Of a stretch of 41,972 nt of DNA, positions 1-7,039 are shown piece by piece. The DNA lies in NCBI GenBank assembly GCA_014155705.1, contig JAAEKA010000033.1, positions 1 to 41,972 of the forward strand, read 5' to 3'. Source of the stretch: Anaerolineae bacterium clx_CAG2. Lineage in GTDB: Bacteria > Chloroflexota > Anaerolineae > JAAEKA01. Both the position numbers and the translations under genes were made by a program. The notes beneath the pieces are model-generated. The model made no database searches. It was not told where the DNA came from and was given only the letters and a program-made list of their open reading frames with translations. The stretch's first letter is position 1. Each line of letters starts with the position of its first letter.

Positions 1-268
1 GGCCGCCGCCGCAGACCTTGCAGCGCTCAGCGCCGGCCGGGTTGCGCGCGCCGCAGTAGGGGCAGTGGATGTCAGGCCCGCTCTTGGCCTGCTGGATTTT
101 GGCCTCGTCTTCGATCAGCGTGGCGCTGGGCGCGCCGACGTCGAACTGCACGTCCTGCGGCTGGGCCGCGCCGCAACTGCTGCATTTCTTGTTCACGCCC
201 AGGTTGCGGTTGCCGCAGCGTGGGCAGGTCCACTCCAGATCGACGTAACCGACAGTTTTCTTGACCAT
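1..268 (-). CDS. Double zinc-ribbon protein, 3' end outside the window
   Basis: The first 89 codons are visible and the frame runs off the window edge. Two four-cysteine knuckles can be read: CPRCGNRN with KKCSSCG (Cys15, 18, 29, 32) and CPYCGARN with ERCKVCGG (Cys69, 72, 83, 86). They are separated by an acidic linker of about 35 residues. Each pair of CxxC knuckles is the usual layout of a zinc ribbon. The ATG at 268 follows a GGAG ribosome-binding site at good spacing, which fixes the start. No enzymatic domain is visible in this part, so the function is unknown; such proteins are often fused to membrane or signalling domains further on, which cannot be seen here. A GTAAC repeat array separates it from the upstream glycosyltransferase gene. 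Confidence 0.75.
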   Translation of the reverse strand, partial: MVKKTVGYVDLEWTCPRCGNRNLGVNKKCSSCGAAQPQDVQFDVGAPSATLIEDEAKIQQAKSGPDIHCPYCGARNPAGAERCKVCGGG

Positions 269-306
269 GAGACACTCCTGCAAGGCGCCTACAGGCTGGA
301 GGATCT

Positions 307-376
307 GTAACGAGTAACTCGTAACCCGTAACCGGAATGCCGGTGGCCGGCTTCGGGTTACTCGTTACTTGTTATG
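307..376. repeat. Inverted GTAACnn heptamer array (family A, copy 1)
   Basis: Four uninterrupted 7-base units start at 307, 314, 321 and 328 (GTAACGA, GTAACTC, GTAACCC, GTAACCG). After a GC-rich centre, the reverse-complement units GTTAC/GTTAT start at 357, 364 and 371, again every 7 bases. The two arms can pair into a long imperfect hairpin. The array lies in the 140-base spacer between the stop of the glycosyltransferase (410) and the start of the zinc-ribbon gene (268). There is no T-run, so it is not a classical terminator. Confidence 0.85.
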
Positions 377-409
377 CAGCACGCATCATACCCCAACCAG
401 CCATGCCGG

Positions 410-1957
410 TCAAGACGCCAGCCGATACAGTAATATGCCCTGGATCGAGCGCTCCAGCACGTAATTGCGGGCAAGGTGGCTTTGCAGGCGGGCCAGGAAG
501 GTTGGGTTGCGCTGGTATTCTTCCAGCAGCACCACGTAGCGCGGTCGCAGCGCCATGATGCGCTCCAGTTCGGCCAGCGGATCGACGCCGATCATGGGGC
601 TCAGGTCGTCGTTGAGCAGCGGCGGCAGCAGGTAGCGGGTCGGCAGTCGAGCGTCGGTCAAATAGTAGAGGATCGGGTCGCCCTCAGCCACATAGAGGTA
701 ATCGCCGGGGGCCATGTGCTCCCGCAGGTAGCCGGCCGTGTAGACCAGCAACTCGGTCCGTGGGGTGCGGCGCAGCAGGGCCAGCGCCTCTTCTGCGCTC
801 TGCCTGAGCGGCCGTGCGGCCGGCTGGGCCAGACCCACGGCCACGATCAGGCCGATCAGCACGGCCTGTCGCACGCGGGGCAACGCGCTGTCCAGCCGCA
901 CGGCCTGGACGATGACGGCCGCGGCCAGCAGGCTGAGCGGCGGCAGCGCCTGCAAGAAATAATGCAGGTAGAAGCGGCGCGACAGCAGCGTAGCAGCCAG
1001 GGTGAAGGCGAGCCACACCCCCAGCGCCAGGAGGTGCAGCGCCGCGCGTGGGTGGCGTCGGCGAATCAGCCAGGCCAGCGGCGCAGCAGCCAGCGCAGTC
1101 AGCCAGAGCAGGGGGGCGCCGCGCGCCTGCGCCAGCAGCGCCGCAGCCACGGCAGGCAGTGTCAAGGGCGGCGCCAGACGCAGGTAGATCGAGGAAGCTG
1201 TGAAGTTGGCGTGGACGTACTCGCCCCAGTGACCGCGAAGGGCGAAGTAGCCCGCAGCCGCCAGCAGCGGCAGCAGCGCGCCGAGGATCATCAGGCCCGC
1301 AGCCAGCAGCGCCGCGCGGGTCTTCGTTGGCTGGCCGGCCCGCCGGCTGACCAGCATAGCCAGGCCGATCCAGGCCAGCGCGGCCAGCAGATCCACGCCT
1401 GCCACAGACTTGATCTGGATGGCCAGGCCCAGCAGCAGGCCGGCGGCGAAGAAGGCCAGCCGGCGCTGCGGCAGGATCGTCGCAGGCAGGCCGGCGCGCA
1501 GGGCCAGCAGCAGCAAGGCGGCGGTCGTGAAGGGCGCAAACATGATCTCGGCGTTGCTGGCCAGGCCGCCGTTCTGCGTCGAGAAGAGGGCGTAGAACAG
1601 CGCCGCCAATGCGCCGATGGCCGCGCTGCCCAACACGCGCCAGCCAAACAGCCAGAGCAGGAAGCTGGTGGCCGTGGCCGCGATCACCGCCAGCAGGCGC
1701 ATGGCCAGGATCGTCTGCCCAAAGGCAATCTGCGCCAGGGCGAATAACATGAACAAACCAGGCGGCTTGTTGTCCCAGATGACCGTGTAGGGCGGATGGC
1801 CGCGCAGCATCTCGCGCGCCATCAGCAGGTAGAAGCTCTCGTCCCAGTCGATGACCGATTGGGGCAGGGCCGGCAGGCGTAGCAACAGCGCCAGCGCGCC
1901 GCACGTCAGCAACGCTCCCACAGCAACCAGCAAGGACTTACGCCTGTTCACAGCCAC
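410..1957 (-). CDS. GT39/PMT-type membrane glycosyltransferase
   Basis: A polytopic membrane protein of about 515 residues with the hallmark of the PMT/ArnT-like GT-C superfamily: an acidic pair in the first extracytoplasmic loop (WDESFYLLMARE), followed by WDNKPPG. Many Leu/Ala-rich membrane segments follow, then a soluble C-terminal part ending in a PRYVVLLEEY segment. Known relatives transfer a sugar from a polyprenyl-phosphate carrier to a lipid or protein outside the membrane; the actual substrate cannot be told from sequence. The frame is open to a GTG at 1993, but that extension would encode a small palindrome (1969-1987). The GTG at 1957, preceded by a GAG-type ribosome-binding site, is therefore preferred; GTG at 1951 is also possible. 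Confidence 0.8.
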   Translation of the reverse strand: MAVNRRKSLLVAVGALLTCGALALLLRLPALPQSVIDWDESFYLLMAREMLRGHPPYTVIWDNKPPGLFMLFALAQIAFGQTILAMRLLAVIAATATSFLLWLFGWRVLGSAAIGALAALFYALFSTQNGGLASNAEIMFAPFTTAALLLLALRAGLPATILPQRRLAFFAAGLLLGLAIQIKSVAGVDLLAALAWIGLAMLVSRRAGQPTKTRAALLAAGLMILGALLPLLAAAGYFALRGHWGEYVHANFTASSIYLRLAPPLTLPAVAAALLAQARGAPLLWLTALAAAPLAWLIRRRHPRAALHLLALGVWLAFTLAATLLSRRFYLHYFLQALPPLSLLAAAVIVQAVRLDSALPRVRQAVLIGLIVAVGLAQPAARPLRQSAEEALALLRRTPRTELLVYTAGYLREHMAPGDYLYVAEGDPILYYLTDARLPTRYLLPPLLNDDLSPMIGVDPLAELERIMALRPRYVVLLEEYQRNPTFLARLQSHLARNYVLERSIQGILLYRLAS

Positions 1958-1968
1958 CGTTCTCGTAG

Positions 1969-1987
1969 GTCCGGCTATCAGCCGGAC
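1969..1987. repeat. Small perfect palindrome GTCCGGCT-atc-AGCCGGAC
   Basis: An 8-bp perfect stem with a 3-base loop sits just upstream of the preferred start of the glycosyltransferase gene and overlaps its possible N-terminal extension. It resembles a short REP-like element. No T-run follows on either strand, so a terminator role is not supported. Confidence 0.5.
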
Positions 1988-2039
1988 GATCACGTGTTAT
2001 GCGCAACAGTCCGGCAGATAGCCAGATCTACGATGCGCG

Positions 2040-2600
2040 TCATTTGTCCGCAATCACCCAGGCGGTGAAGACGTCGTCGTACTCGATCATCGGGTCCAGG
2101 CCGTTGGCCGCCATCAGGTAGCTGATCTGTTGGGGCGAGTAGAAGTGGCTGCCCATCAGCGCCAGTTTTTCGCCCAGCGCGATCAGCTTGACCGGGAAGC
2201 GGTTGATGTCCGGCTCCTCGATCACCAGCCGGCCGCCGGGCTTGAGCACCCGCACCAACTCGGCCACGGCCAGCCGCTGATCGGCGAAGTGGTGCAGCGC
2301 GTCCACGGCCAGCACGCGATCGAAGTGGCCGTCGGGGAAGGGCAGCCGCTCGACGTGGGCCTGGACAGGGCAGGCGATGCCTTTGATCTGCGCCTGGCCC
2401 AACATGGGGGCCGACAGGTCGCTGATCACCAACCGGCCGACCAGCGGGCTCAGGCCAGAGGCCACGCGACCGGTGCCTCCGCCCGCGTCCAGCAGCCAGC
2501 CAGTGGTGGGCAGGTTGAGCGCGGACTGCAGGCGATGGGCGTCGGGCGGACCGATGACGCGGTCGTAGATCGAGGCGATAAAGTCGAAGTGGATGTTCAT
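2040..2600 (-). CDS. Class I SAM-dependent methyltransferase
   Basis: A 186-residue Methyltransf_11-type protein. The glycine-rich SAM loop is LLDAGGGTGRVA, the acidic end of strand 2 is ISDLSAPML, and the motif IV region reads DRVLAVDALHHF, followed by LKPGGRLVIEEPD. The length is typical of small stand-alone methyltransferases acting on small molecules, quinones or lipids; the substrate is unknown. ATG 2600 is chosen because homologous proteins usually begin near the 'F-D-x-IAxxYD' segment seen here. A GTG at 2609 would add three residues, and neither start has a strong ribosome-binding site. It lies between the desaturase and the glycosyltransferase on the same strand, which could suggest a shared envelope-lipid role, but this is only context. 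Confidence 0.8.
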   Translation of the reverse strand: MNIHFDFIASIYDRVIGPPDAHRLQSALNLPTTGWLLDAGGGTGRVASGLSPLVGRLVISDLSAPMLGQAQIKGIACPVQAHVERLPFPDGHFDRVLAVDALHHFADQRLAVAELVRVLKPGGRLVIEEPDINRFPVKLIALGEKLALMGSHFYSPQQISYLMAANGLDPMIEYDDVFTAWVIADK

Positions 2601-2614
2601 AGGTGACACATGAG

Positions 2615-2670
2615 AGCTGATCGAAACGGTGCCCGCGCCAGGCTCGGCGTGGACGCCCGCTCGATCAGCT
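2615..2670. repeat. Inverted repeat AGCTGATCGA / TCGATCAGCT
   Basis: Ten-base perfect arms (2615-2624 and 2661-2670) enclose a GC-rich loop. They lie in the short spacer between the desaturase stop (2683) and the methyltransferase start. The element could act as an intercistronic hairpin; no T-run follows. Confidence 0.5.
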
Positions 2671-2682
2671 ACTGGGGAACGG

Positions 2683-3741
2683 TCAGGGAGCCGGCTGAAC
2701 GGCCGAAGCCCTGGTCAGGCGCAACTGGCGCGCCTCCTTGACGTAGCCGAAGCCCACCAGGCGATGGTTCTCTTCGTCGTAGAGGCGGAACTTTAGCGAG
2801 TGCATGCCGGAGCGCAGGGTGACAGGCTTGATGTGGAACAGGTCGTTCTCATTGTAAGCCTGCTCCAGGTGATAGTTGGGGATGCGCGGGCTCAGGTGGT
2901 GGATGTGATGAAAGCCGATGTTGCCCGAGAACCACTGCAGGACCTTGGGGAGCTGGTAAAACGAACTGCCCTTGAGCGCAGCATCGACATAGCTCCACTG
3001 CTTGTGGCGCTCCCAGTAGACGCCCTCGAACTGGTGCTGCACATAGAACAGCCAGACGCCGACTGACGTACCGAGAAACATCACTGGCAGCAGTACCAGC
3101 AGGAAATCGCCGAGGCCGATGGTCAGACCTGCTGCCACGAAGATCAGCAGCAACGCCAGGTCAGTCCACAGGATGCTGTTGCGCTCGCGTTTGCCATCCT
3201 TGAAGTTGGGAAAGCGCTGCAAGACAATGAAGCTGAGCCAGGCGCCGATGGTGAAGATGATCAGCGGGTTGCGGTAAAGGCGGTAGGCGATCTGCTTCCA
3301 GCGCGGCGCGTCCAGGTACTCGTCCACGGTCAGCGTCCAGATGTCGCCCATCTCGCGCCGGTCCAGGTCTCCGGCAGTGGCGTGATGCACCGCGTGGGCG
3401 TGACGCCAGCGGAAGTAGGGGGTGAAGGTCAGCACGCCGGTAACAGCGCCCACTGCATCGTTGGCCTTGCGGTTGGCGAAGAAGGAGCCGTGCCCGCAGT
3501 CATGGAAGACGATGAAGGTGCGCAACATGAAGCCGGCCGCAGGGATGGCCAGCAACAGGGTCAGCCAGTAGGAAACCCGCAAGCTAAAGTACATTGCCAC
3601 CATCATGGCCAGAAGAGCCACGACGGAGGTCAGGATCTGCGCAACGGCGCGGCGCACGTCGGGATTTTGGTACTGGGCCACAATCTGGCGCCAGTTGGAT
3701 GGGCCCTCTTGAGCCCGGCGGGGTTTGGTTGCTGCGGTCAC
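2683..3741 (-). CDS. Fatty acid desaturase, DesA-like membrane di-iron enzyme
   Basis: The 352-residue protein shows the three histidine clusters of the membrane fatty acid desaturase family: HDCGH at 80-84, HAHAVHH at about 114-120 and HHIHH at 278-282. An extra HQFEG segment occurs near 236. Hydrophobic stretches at about 35-78 and 160-225 give the expected two membrane hairpins, placing the His boxes on the cytoplasmic side. The family introduces a double bond into acyl chains using O2 and an electron donor; the spacing resembles Delta12/omega-6 DesA enzymes, but the regiospecificity is inferred. The start is a GTG at 3741, preceded by an AAGGAGT ribosome-binding site. It is the last gene before the foreign-looking restriction island and may be read through from it. 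Confidence 0.9.
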   Translation of the reverse strand: MTAATKPRRAQEGPSNWRQIVAQYQNPDVRRAVAQILTSVVALLAMMVAMYFSLRVSYWLTLLLAIPAAGFMLRTFIVFHDCGHGSFFANRKANDAVGAVTGVLTFTPYFRWRHAHAVHHATAGDLDRREMGDIWTLTVDEYLDAPRWKQIAYRLYRNPLIIFTIGAWLSFIVLQRFPNFKDGKRERNSILWTDLALLLIFVAAGLTIGLGDFLLVLLPVMFLGTSVGVWLFYVQHQFEGVYWERHKQWSYVDAALKGSSFYQLPKVLQWFSGNIGFHHIHHLSPRIPNYHLEQAYNENDLFHIKPVTLRSGMHSLKFRLYDEENHRLVGFGYVKEARQLRLTRASAVQPAP

Positions 3742-3778
3742 GGGTGGTACTCCTTGGAGAGAAAAGGTTGGAAGACGC

Positions 3779-4093
3779 TCACGCGTCGTAGGGTGCTAAC
3801 TGTTCACGCAGACGAAGAACCTGCTGCTCGAACGCGCCCGGTTCCTTCAGGTTATGGCCCTTGAGGTCCAGGTAATCGCGGAAGGGCTTGCCCTTGGCCG
3901 TGATGCCGTGCAGCAAGAAGGCCCGCGTCTCGCCCAGCGTCAACGTGTTACCCTTGATGGCGTTGGAGTGGTAGTTCCAGTCCAAGCGCAACATCTGCAT
4001 CACGCGCCCTTCCTGCTCGGCGTCGATGGGGCGTAGAGCGTCGATAGCGGCTTTGAGGGCGTCGATCTGTTGGATCAGAGGAGCAAGGTTCAT
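3779..4093 (-). CDS. Truncated Fic-family protein, N-terminal part only
   Basis: This 104-residue frame matches only the N-terminal helical region that precedes the Fic core in AMPylating Fic proteins: LDWNYHSNAIKGNTLTLGET, then FLLHGITAKGKPFRDYLD and KGHN. Full Fic enzymes are about 300-370 residues and carry a catalytic HPFxxGNGR loop. Here the similarity stops after KGHN and the gene ends with an unrelated tail (EQQVLRLREQLAPYDA), so no AMPylation is possible. The usual inhibitory (S/T)xxxE(G/N) motif reads S-N-A-I-K-G, with the key glutamate replaced by lysine. It sits 18 bases after the restriction methylase stop. It is either a decaying gene or a stand-alone small protein; translation is likely but the function is unknown. 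Confidence 0.6.
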   Translation of the reverse strand: MNLAPLIQQIDALKAAIDALRPIDAEQEGRVMQMLRLDWNYHSNAIKGNTLTLGETRAFLLHGITAKGKPFRDYLDLKGHNLKEPGAFEQQVLRLREQLAPYDA

Positions 4094-4111
4094 AGACGAT
4101 CTACCTGGCGA

Positions 4112-5728
4112 CTACGCGGCGAAGAGAGATAGCTGCTTGCCCATCGTGCGGGCGATTGCTGGTGTGAACTGCACGATGCCGTTGACCGGCGCGTTGGACA
4201 GCTCGGCCGGCTCGATCTTGTGCAACCCACCGCCGTACACTCGTCCTTCACCGATCAAGGCTTGCGGCGGCAGTTGATTGAGTGCTTGCCAAATGGATCG
4301 AAGCAAGTCAGGAGTGTGTTGCAATTCCGCTGCCAGCGGCGGTTTAGGATAGAGCATGAGGTAGACATTGGGCGCAGTAGCCCGTGATTGATTCAGGATA
4401 AAGCGGAAAGGACGGGATTTGTCCGGCGTCAGTCGTCCCATGTAGGTGCAAAGAAGCAGCGCCGGGGGCCGGTTTTCTTGTGCATACCAGGGCGTACGAT
4501 GAGCGGACAGGTAGCGTTGATCGATGCCGCGCTCCTTGCCGTACTCCAGATAGCGCCAGAGGCTGGGATGCTCGACGCGCACGCGCTCTTCGGGCAGACT
4601 GCAATCAATCAAGAACAACTGATTTCTTAGTTTCGGATTGCCGTCCTCATCAGACAACACTTCATTAGTGTCCAGGTAACGAGGGCTCGGCAAGATCGGC
4701 GTCAGAAATTCCCAGGGCAGGCCATGCGAGGCGGCCTGTTCTCGGCTGACCACAAAGAAATCGTTGGCGCCGGTAGCGATGCCGCGCTTGATCTGGAAAA
4801 GATCCCCCAGCGTGGCTTGGAGCGGTGAAGTCGTGGAAAGCGTGCCTGGCGCGTCGTCCTCTAAGGTCGCCACGCCAGTCCATTTGGCAGTTCTGCTCAA
4901 CACAGAGGTGGATACGCGCTTGATCATGGCTGGTGCATTGAGCGAGCCGCCATAAGAGAACTCCACCTGGTGTTCGCTTGGCGGCGGTTGGTTTCTGAAC
5001 CAAACCACCACCGACGATACCATAGCATCGTCGAACTGGACGTCTTCGGACCGAAAACGGTGAATGCGCAGCAAAGTGACCCGTTCCAGCAGGTAGCGTT
5101 TGATCTGCCGGCCATAGTTCACATCCATGAACTCCGAGGGGATCAGCCAGCCGGCCAGACCAGCCTCGGCCATCCAGGGATGGCATAACAACATGAAGTA
5201 GCCGTAGAGGCCCGTCAGCCCGTTCAACTGAATGCCGGTCCACTGCCGGACCAACGCCAATAGCCGATTCTTCTCAGCAATGGGGATGTGATGGTGTCTG
5301 ACGTAAGGCGGGTTGCAGATCAACAGGTTGAACTTTTCCCGTTCCGATGCTGGCGGCGTGGCACGTGTGAAATCTGTCAGATGAAGCGTGAGCGGCGTCG
5401 CCTGCCACAGGCGCTGCGCTTCCTGGCCGTAATGAGCGTCGATCTCAAAGCCATATGCCCTGGCAATGCGTTCGGCCGGAAAGACATGGTTCAGGGCCGA
5501 GTAGAACGATCCGGTGCCGAAAGCGGGATCAAGAAAGCGCACCATGTCATTCTCAGACACCAGGCTGCGAGCACAGGCCAGGATGTCGGTCGCCAGCGCC
5601 GTGGGTGTGGCAAACTGGCCAAGCCGATTGCGCTCCTCCTGGGTCTTGGCAGCGTCCAGTTGTCTCTGCAACTCCAGGCGCAGCGGCTCGATGTCACGCA
5701 GATGTGGATGCGCTCTTGAGATTATCAT
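4112..5728 (-). CDS. Type II N6-adenine DNA methyltransferase (XamI-type)
   Basis: A 538-residue gamma-type N6-adenine methyltransferase. Motif X is GQFATP (residues 37-42), motif I is LDPAFGTGSF (about 66-75), the acidic motif II region is YGFEID, and the catalytic motif IV is NPPYVRHHH near 138. The C-terminal half, from about residue 290, is the expected target-recognition region of TaqI/Eco57I-like enzymes. The gene starts 3 bases after the stop of the XamI-like endonuclease and is certainly co-transcribed with it. It should methylate adenine in the endonuclease's site (GTCGAC if specificity is kept) and so protect host DNA. The sequence is more AT-rich than the flanking genes, consistent with acquisition by transfer. 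Confidence 0.88.
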   Translation of the reverse strand: MIISRAHPHLRDIEPLRLELQRQLDAAKTQEERNRLGQFATPTALATDILACARSLVSENDMVRFLDPAFGTGSFYSALNHVFPAERIARAYGFEIDAHYGQEAQRLWQATPLTLHLTDFTRATPPASEREKFNLLICNPPYVRHHHIPIAEKNRLLALVRQWTGIQLNGLTGLYGYFMLLCHPWMAEAGLAGWLIPSEFMDVNYGRQIKRYLLERVTLLRIHRFRSEDVQFDDAMVSSVVVWFRNQPPPSEHQVEFSYGGSLNAPAMIKRVSTSVLSRTAKWTGVATLEDDAPGTLSTTSPLQATLGDLFQIKRGIATGANDFFVVSREQAASHGLPWEFLTPILPSPRYLDTNEVLSDEDGNPKLRNQLFLIDCSLPEERVRVEHPSLWRYLEYGKERGIDQRYLSAHRTPWYAQENRPPALLLCTYMGRLTPDKSRPFRFILNQSRATAPNVYLMLYPKPPLAAELQHTPDLLRSIWQALNQLPPQALIGEGRVYGGGLHKIEPAELSNAPVNGIVQFTPAIARTMGKQLSLFAA

Positions 5729-5731
5729 AAA

Positions 5732-6688
5732 TCAAAGCCCCAACTCTGCTAGGTCATCGATCCTATGCTCCCACACCCAATCGATACCTTCTGCGGCTTC
5801 GTAACCTAGATAGCCAGTATCGAAATAACCACACAGGAAGAGTACGTAGCGAACCCGATCACCGTACGTGCTGCGTAGTTGAGCGTTCTTGGTGGCTTCC
5901 TCTTTGCGTCTCTTGTTTGTGTTGGTGAAATCTCCGGCAGATTTGGCCTCGATCAGCACGGGTAGCTCATTTGGTTGGGCGTGTTTAGGCATGACAACCG
6001 CATCAATCGGCACGTTCACATGATGTGCGCCATGTTTTACCGGTACATTGACACGGAACCCGTATCTATCTGGCGGGAAGGCGTCAAGTGTAACCCGGCT
6101 TCCCGGATCGATCACGCGATAACCCCGCTCGTCCAGCCAAGCACTGATAGCTGTAAGCTGCCTGCGCTCTTGTGCGTTTCGGATGATTGGGTTGGCAACT
6201 GCCCCGCAGAGACGATCGGCCACAATCGTGGCGGCACGGTAGATCTCTGCCTCGGATGGCTCGTTGTCACTACCTAACCACGGCAGAATGTCCACGTCCG
6301 CCAACTTCTGAAAGACGTCGGACATCCGCTGTAATTCCGACCGCAGTTGTTGTTCGTTCATTCTGTTGGGAATGTGTTGACGTAACTCTATACTTCTGAC
6401 AAGATTTGGCGAAACCCCCGCTAGCCCAATCAAACGATCGCGCGCAAGGGGCGGGGCTGTGGTCATCCTTAATGTCTCGACCGCAGTGGGGTTTGCGCGT
6501 AGGACGTCAGGAGCAATATTGGTCAGATTGTGTGTTTGCTGGAAAGTGGTCAACACACGTTCGGTTGTTTCGATGCGCGTTTCGCGGAACGCCTGCGGCG
6601 CAAATCGAAGAAACCATTCGTTGTAGAAGTCAACTGACTGAGCAATGTCCGTTTTCCAACGATCGGGTCTGTTGGCGTTGATTTTCAT
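5732..6688 (-). CDS. XamI-family type II restriction endonuclease
   Basis: The 318-residue product is recognised from family memory as RE_XamI: it begins MKINANRPDRWK, continues with QSVDFYNEWFLRFAP and TAPPLARDRLIGLAGVS, and ends in EAKSAGDFTNTNKRRKEEA and CGYFDTGYLGYEAAEG. The IDAVV...LIEAKSAG segment has the D-x(n)-ExK layout of PD-(D/E)XK nucleases and is the likely catalytic site. XamI itself cuts GTCGAC; whether this enzyme has kept that site is inference. The frame is open far upstream, but the conserved N-terminus begins at the ATG at 6688, 2 bases after a toxin remnant, and the extension encodes that remnant in another frame. No strong ribosome-binding site is seen. All family landmarks are present, so the enzyme looks intact. 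Confidence 0.85.
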   Translation of the reverse strand: MKINANRPDRWKTDIAQSVDFYNEWFLRFAPQAFRETRIETTERVLTTFQQTHNLTNIAPDVLRANPTAVETLRMTTAPPLARDRLIGLAGVSPNLVRSIELRQHIPNRMNEQQLRSELQRMSDVFQKLADVDILPWLGSDNEPSEAEIYRAATIVADRLCGAVANPIIRNAQERRQLTAISAWLDERGYRVIDPGSRVTLDAFPPDRYGFRVNVPVKHGAHHVNVPIDAVVMPKHAQPNELPVLIEAKSAGDFTNTNKRRKEEATKNAQLRSTYGDRVRYVLFLCGYFDTGYLGYEAAEGIDWVWEHRIDDLAELGL

Positions 6689-6690
6689 AA

Positions 6691-6798
6691 CTATGTTCGG
6701 TCGAATCCAATTTCGTCCAACCACCGCGCTGCCATGTCTAACTTTGGGCTGTCTTCGACACATCACAGAAAGGCATGCGTGTCGAGCAGGATCTTCAC
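6691..6798 (-). pseudogene. Remnant of a VapC-type PIN-domain toxin
   Basis: Reading from a GTG at 6798 that overlaps the antitoxin stop, the frame gives VKILLDTHAFL, the classic PIN-domain opening with its first catalytic aspartate. Codon 12 is TGA (6763-6765) where family members have Trp. It is followed by C-VEDSPKLD, so the usual FLWW-(V/L)ED became FL-stop-C-VED. The frame then continues with an unrelated-looking MAARWLDEIGFDRT and stops at 6691. An intact toxin would be about 130 residues. The toxin is therefore dead by both a nonsense change and a 3' truncation, and the deletion endpoint abuts the endonuclease start. Confidence 0.75.
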
Positions 6799-7028
6799 GG
6801 CATGTACTCCTCAAAATCCTCGAGTGGCGCGTCAAAGTCTTCAGCCATGTGGACCATGCCCTTGGCGCTACCTGCCTGCCGACGCGGTTTTGGCGTCATG
6901 GGAACGAGCTTTACCATCGTGTTCTCGTCCTTGACGATGACCACATCCTCGCCGCGCAGTGCAGCGTTTACCAAGTCCTTCAGATGCGTGGAAGCTTCTT
7001 CAAGTCCAAATTGCTGTGCAGTCTGCAT
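6795..7028 (-). CDS. Phd/YefM-family antitoxin, orphaned
   Basis: A 77-residue antitoxin of the prevent-host-death type. The N-terminal DNA-binding part reads MQTAQQFGLEEASTHLKDLV, followed by GEDVVIVKDENTMVKLVPM. The C-terminal toxin-binding tail ends DFDAPLEDFEEYMP, a tail typical of antitoxins paired with PIN toxins. The start at 7028 is set by a GAGGAG ribosome-binding site six bases upstream; the longer frame to 7115 would run into mutL. The stop overlaps the GTG of the toxin remnant, the usual translationally coupled arrangement. Since the toxin is broken, this is an orphan antitoxin. It might still autoregulate, neutralise a related toxin elsewhere, or simply be decaying. Confidence 0.82.
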   Translation of the reverse strand: MQTAQQFGLEEASTHLKDLVNAALRGEDVVIVKDENTMVKLVPMTPKPRRQAGSAKGMVHMAEDFDAPLEDFEEYMP

Positions 7029-7039
7029 GGTACACTCCT

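Noticed and set aside
476-1747. A 423-codon plus-strand frame opposite the glycosyltransferase
   Set aside because: Gln/Arg-rich shadow of a membrane protein gene; the opposite strand has clear GT39 features.
6689-6835. Extended N-terminus of the XamI-like endonuclease
   Set aside because: The extra 49 codons overlap the VapC remnant and antitoxin in another frame; conserved family sequence starts at the ATG at 6688.
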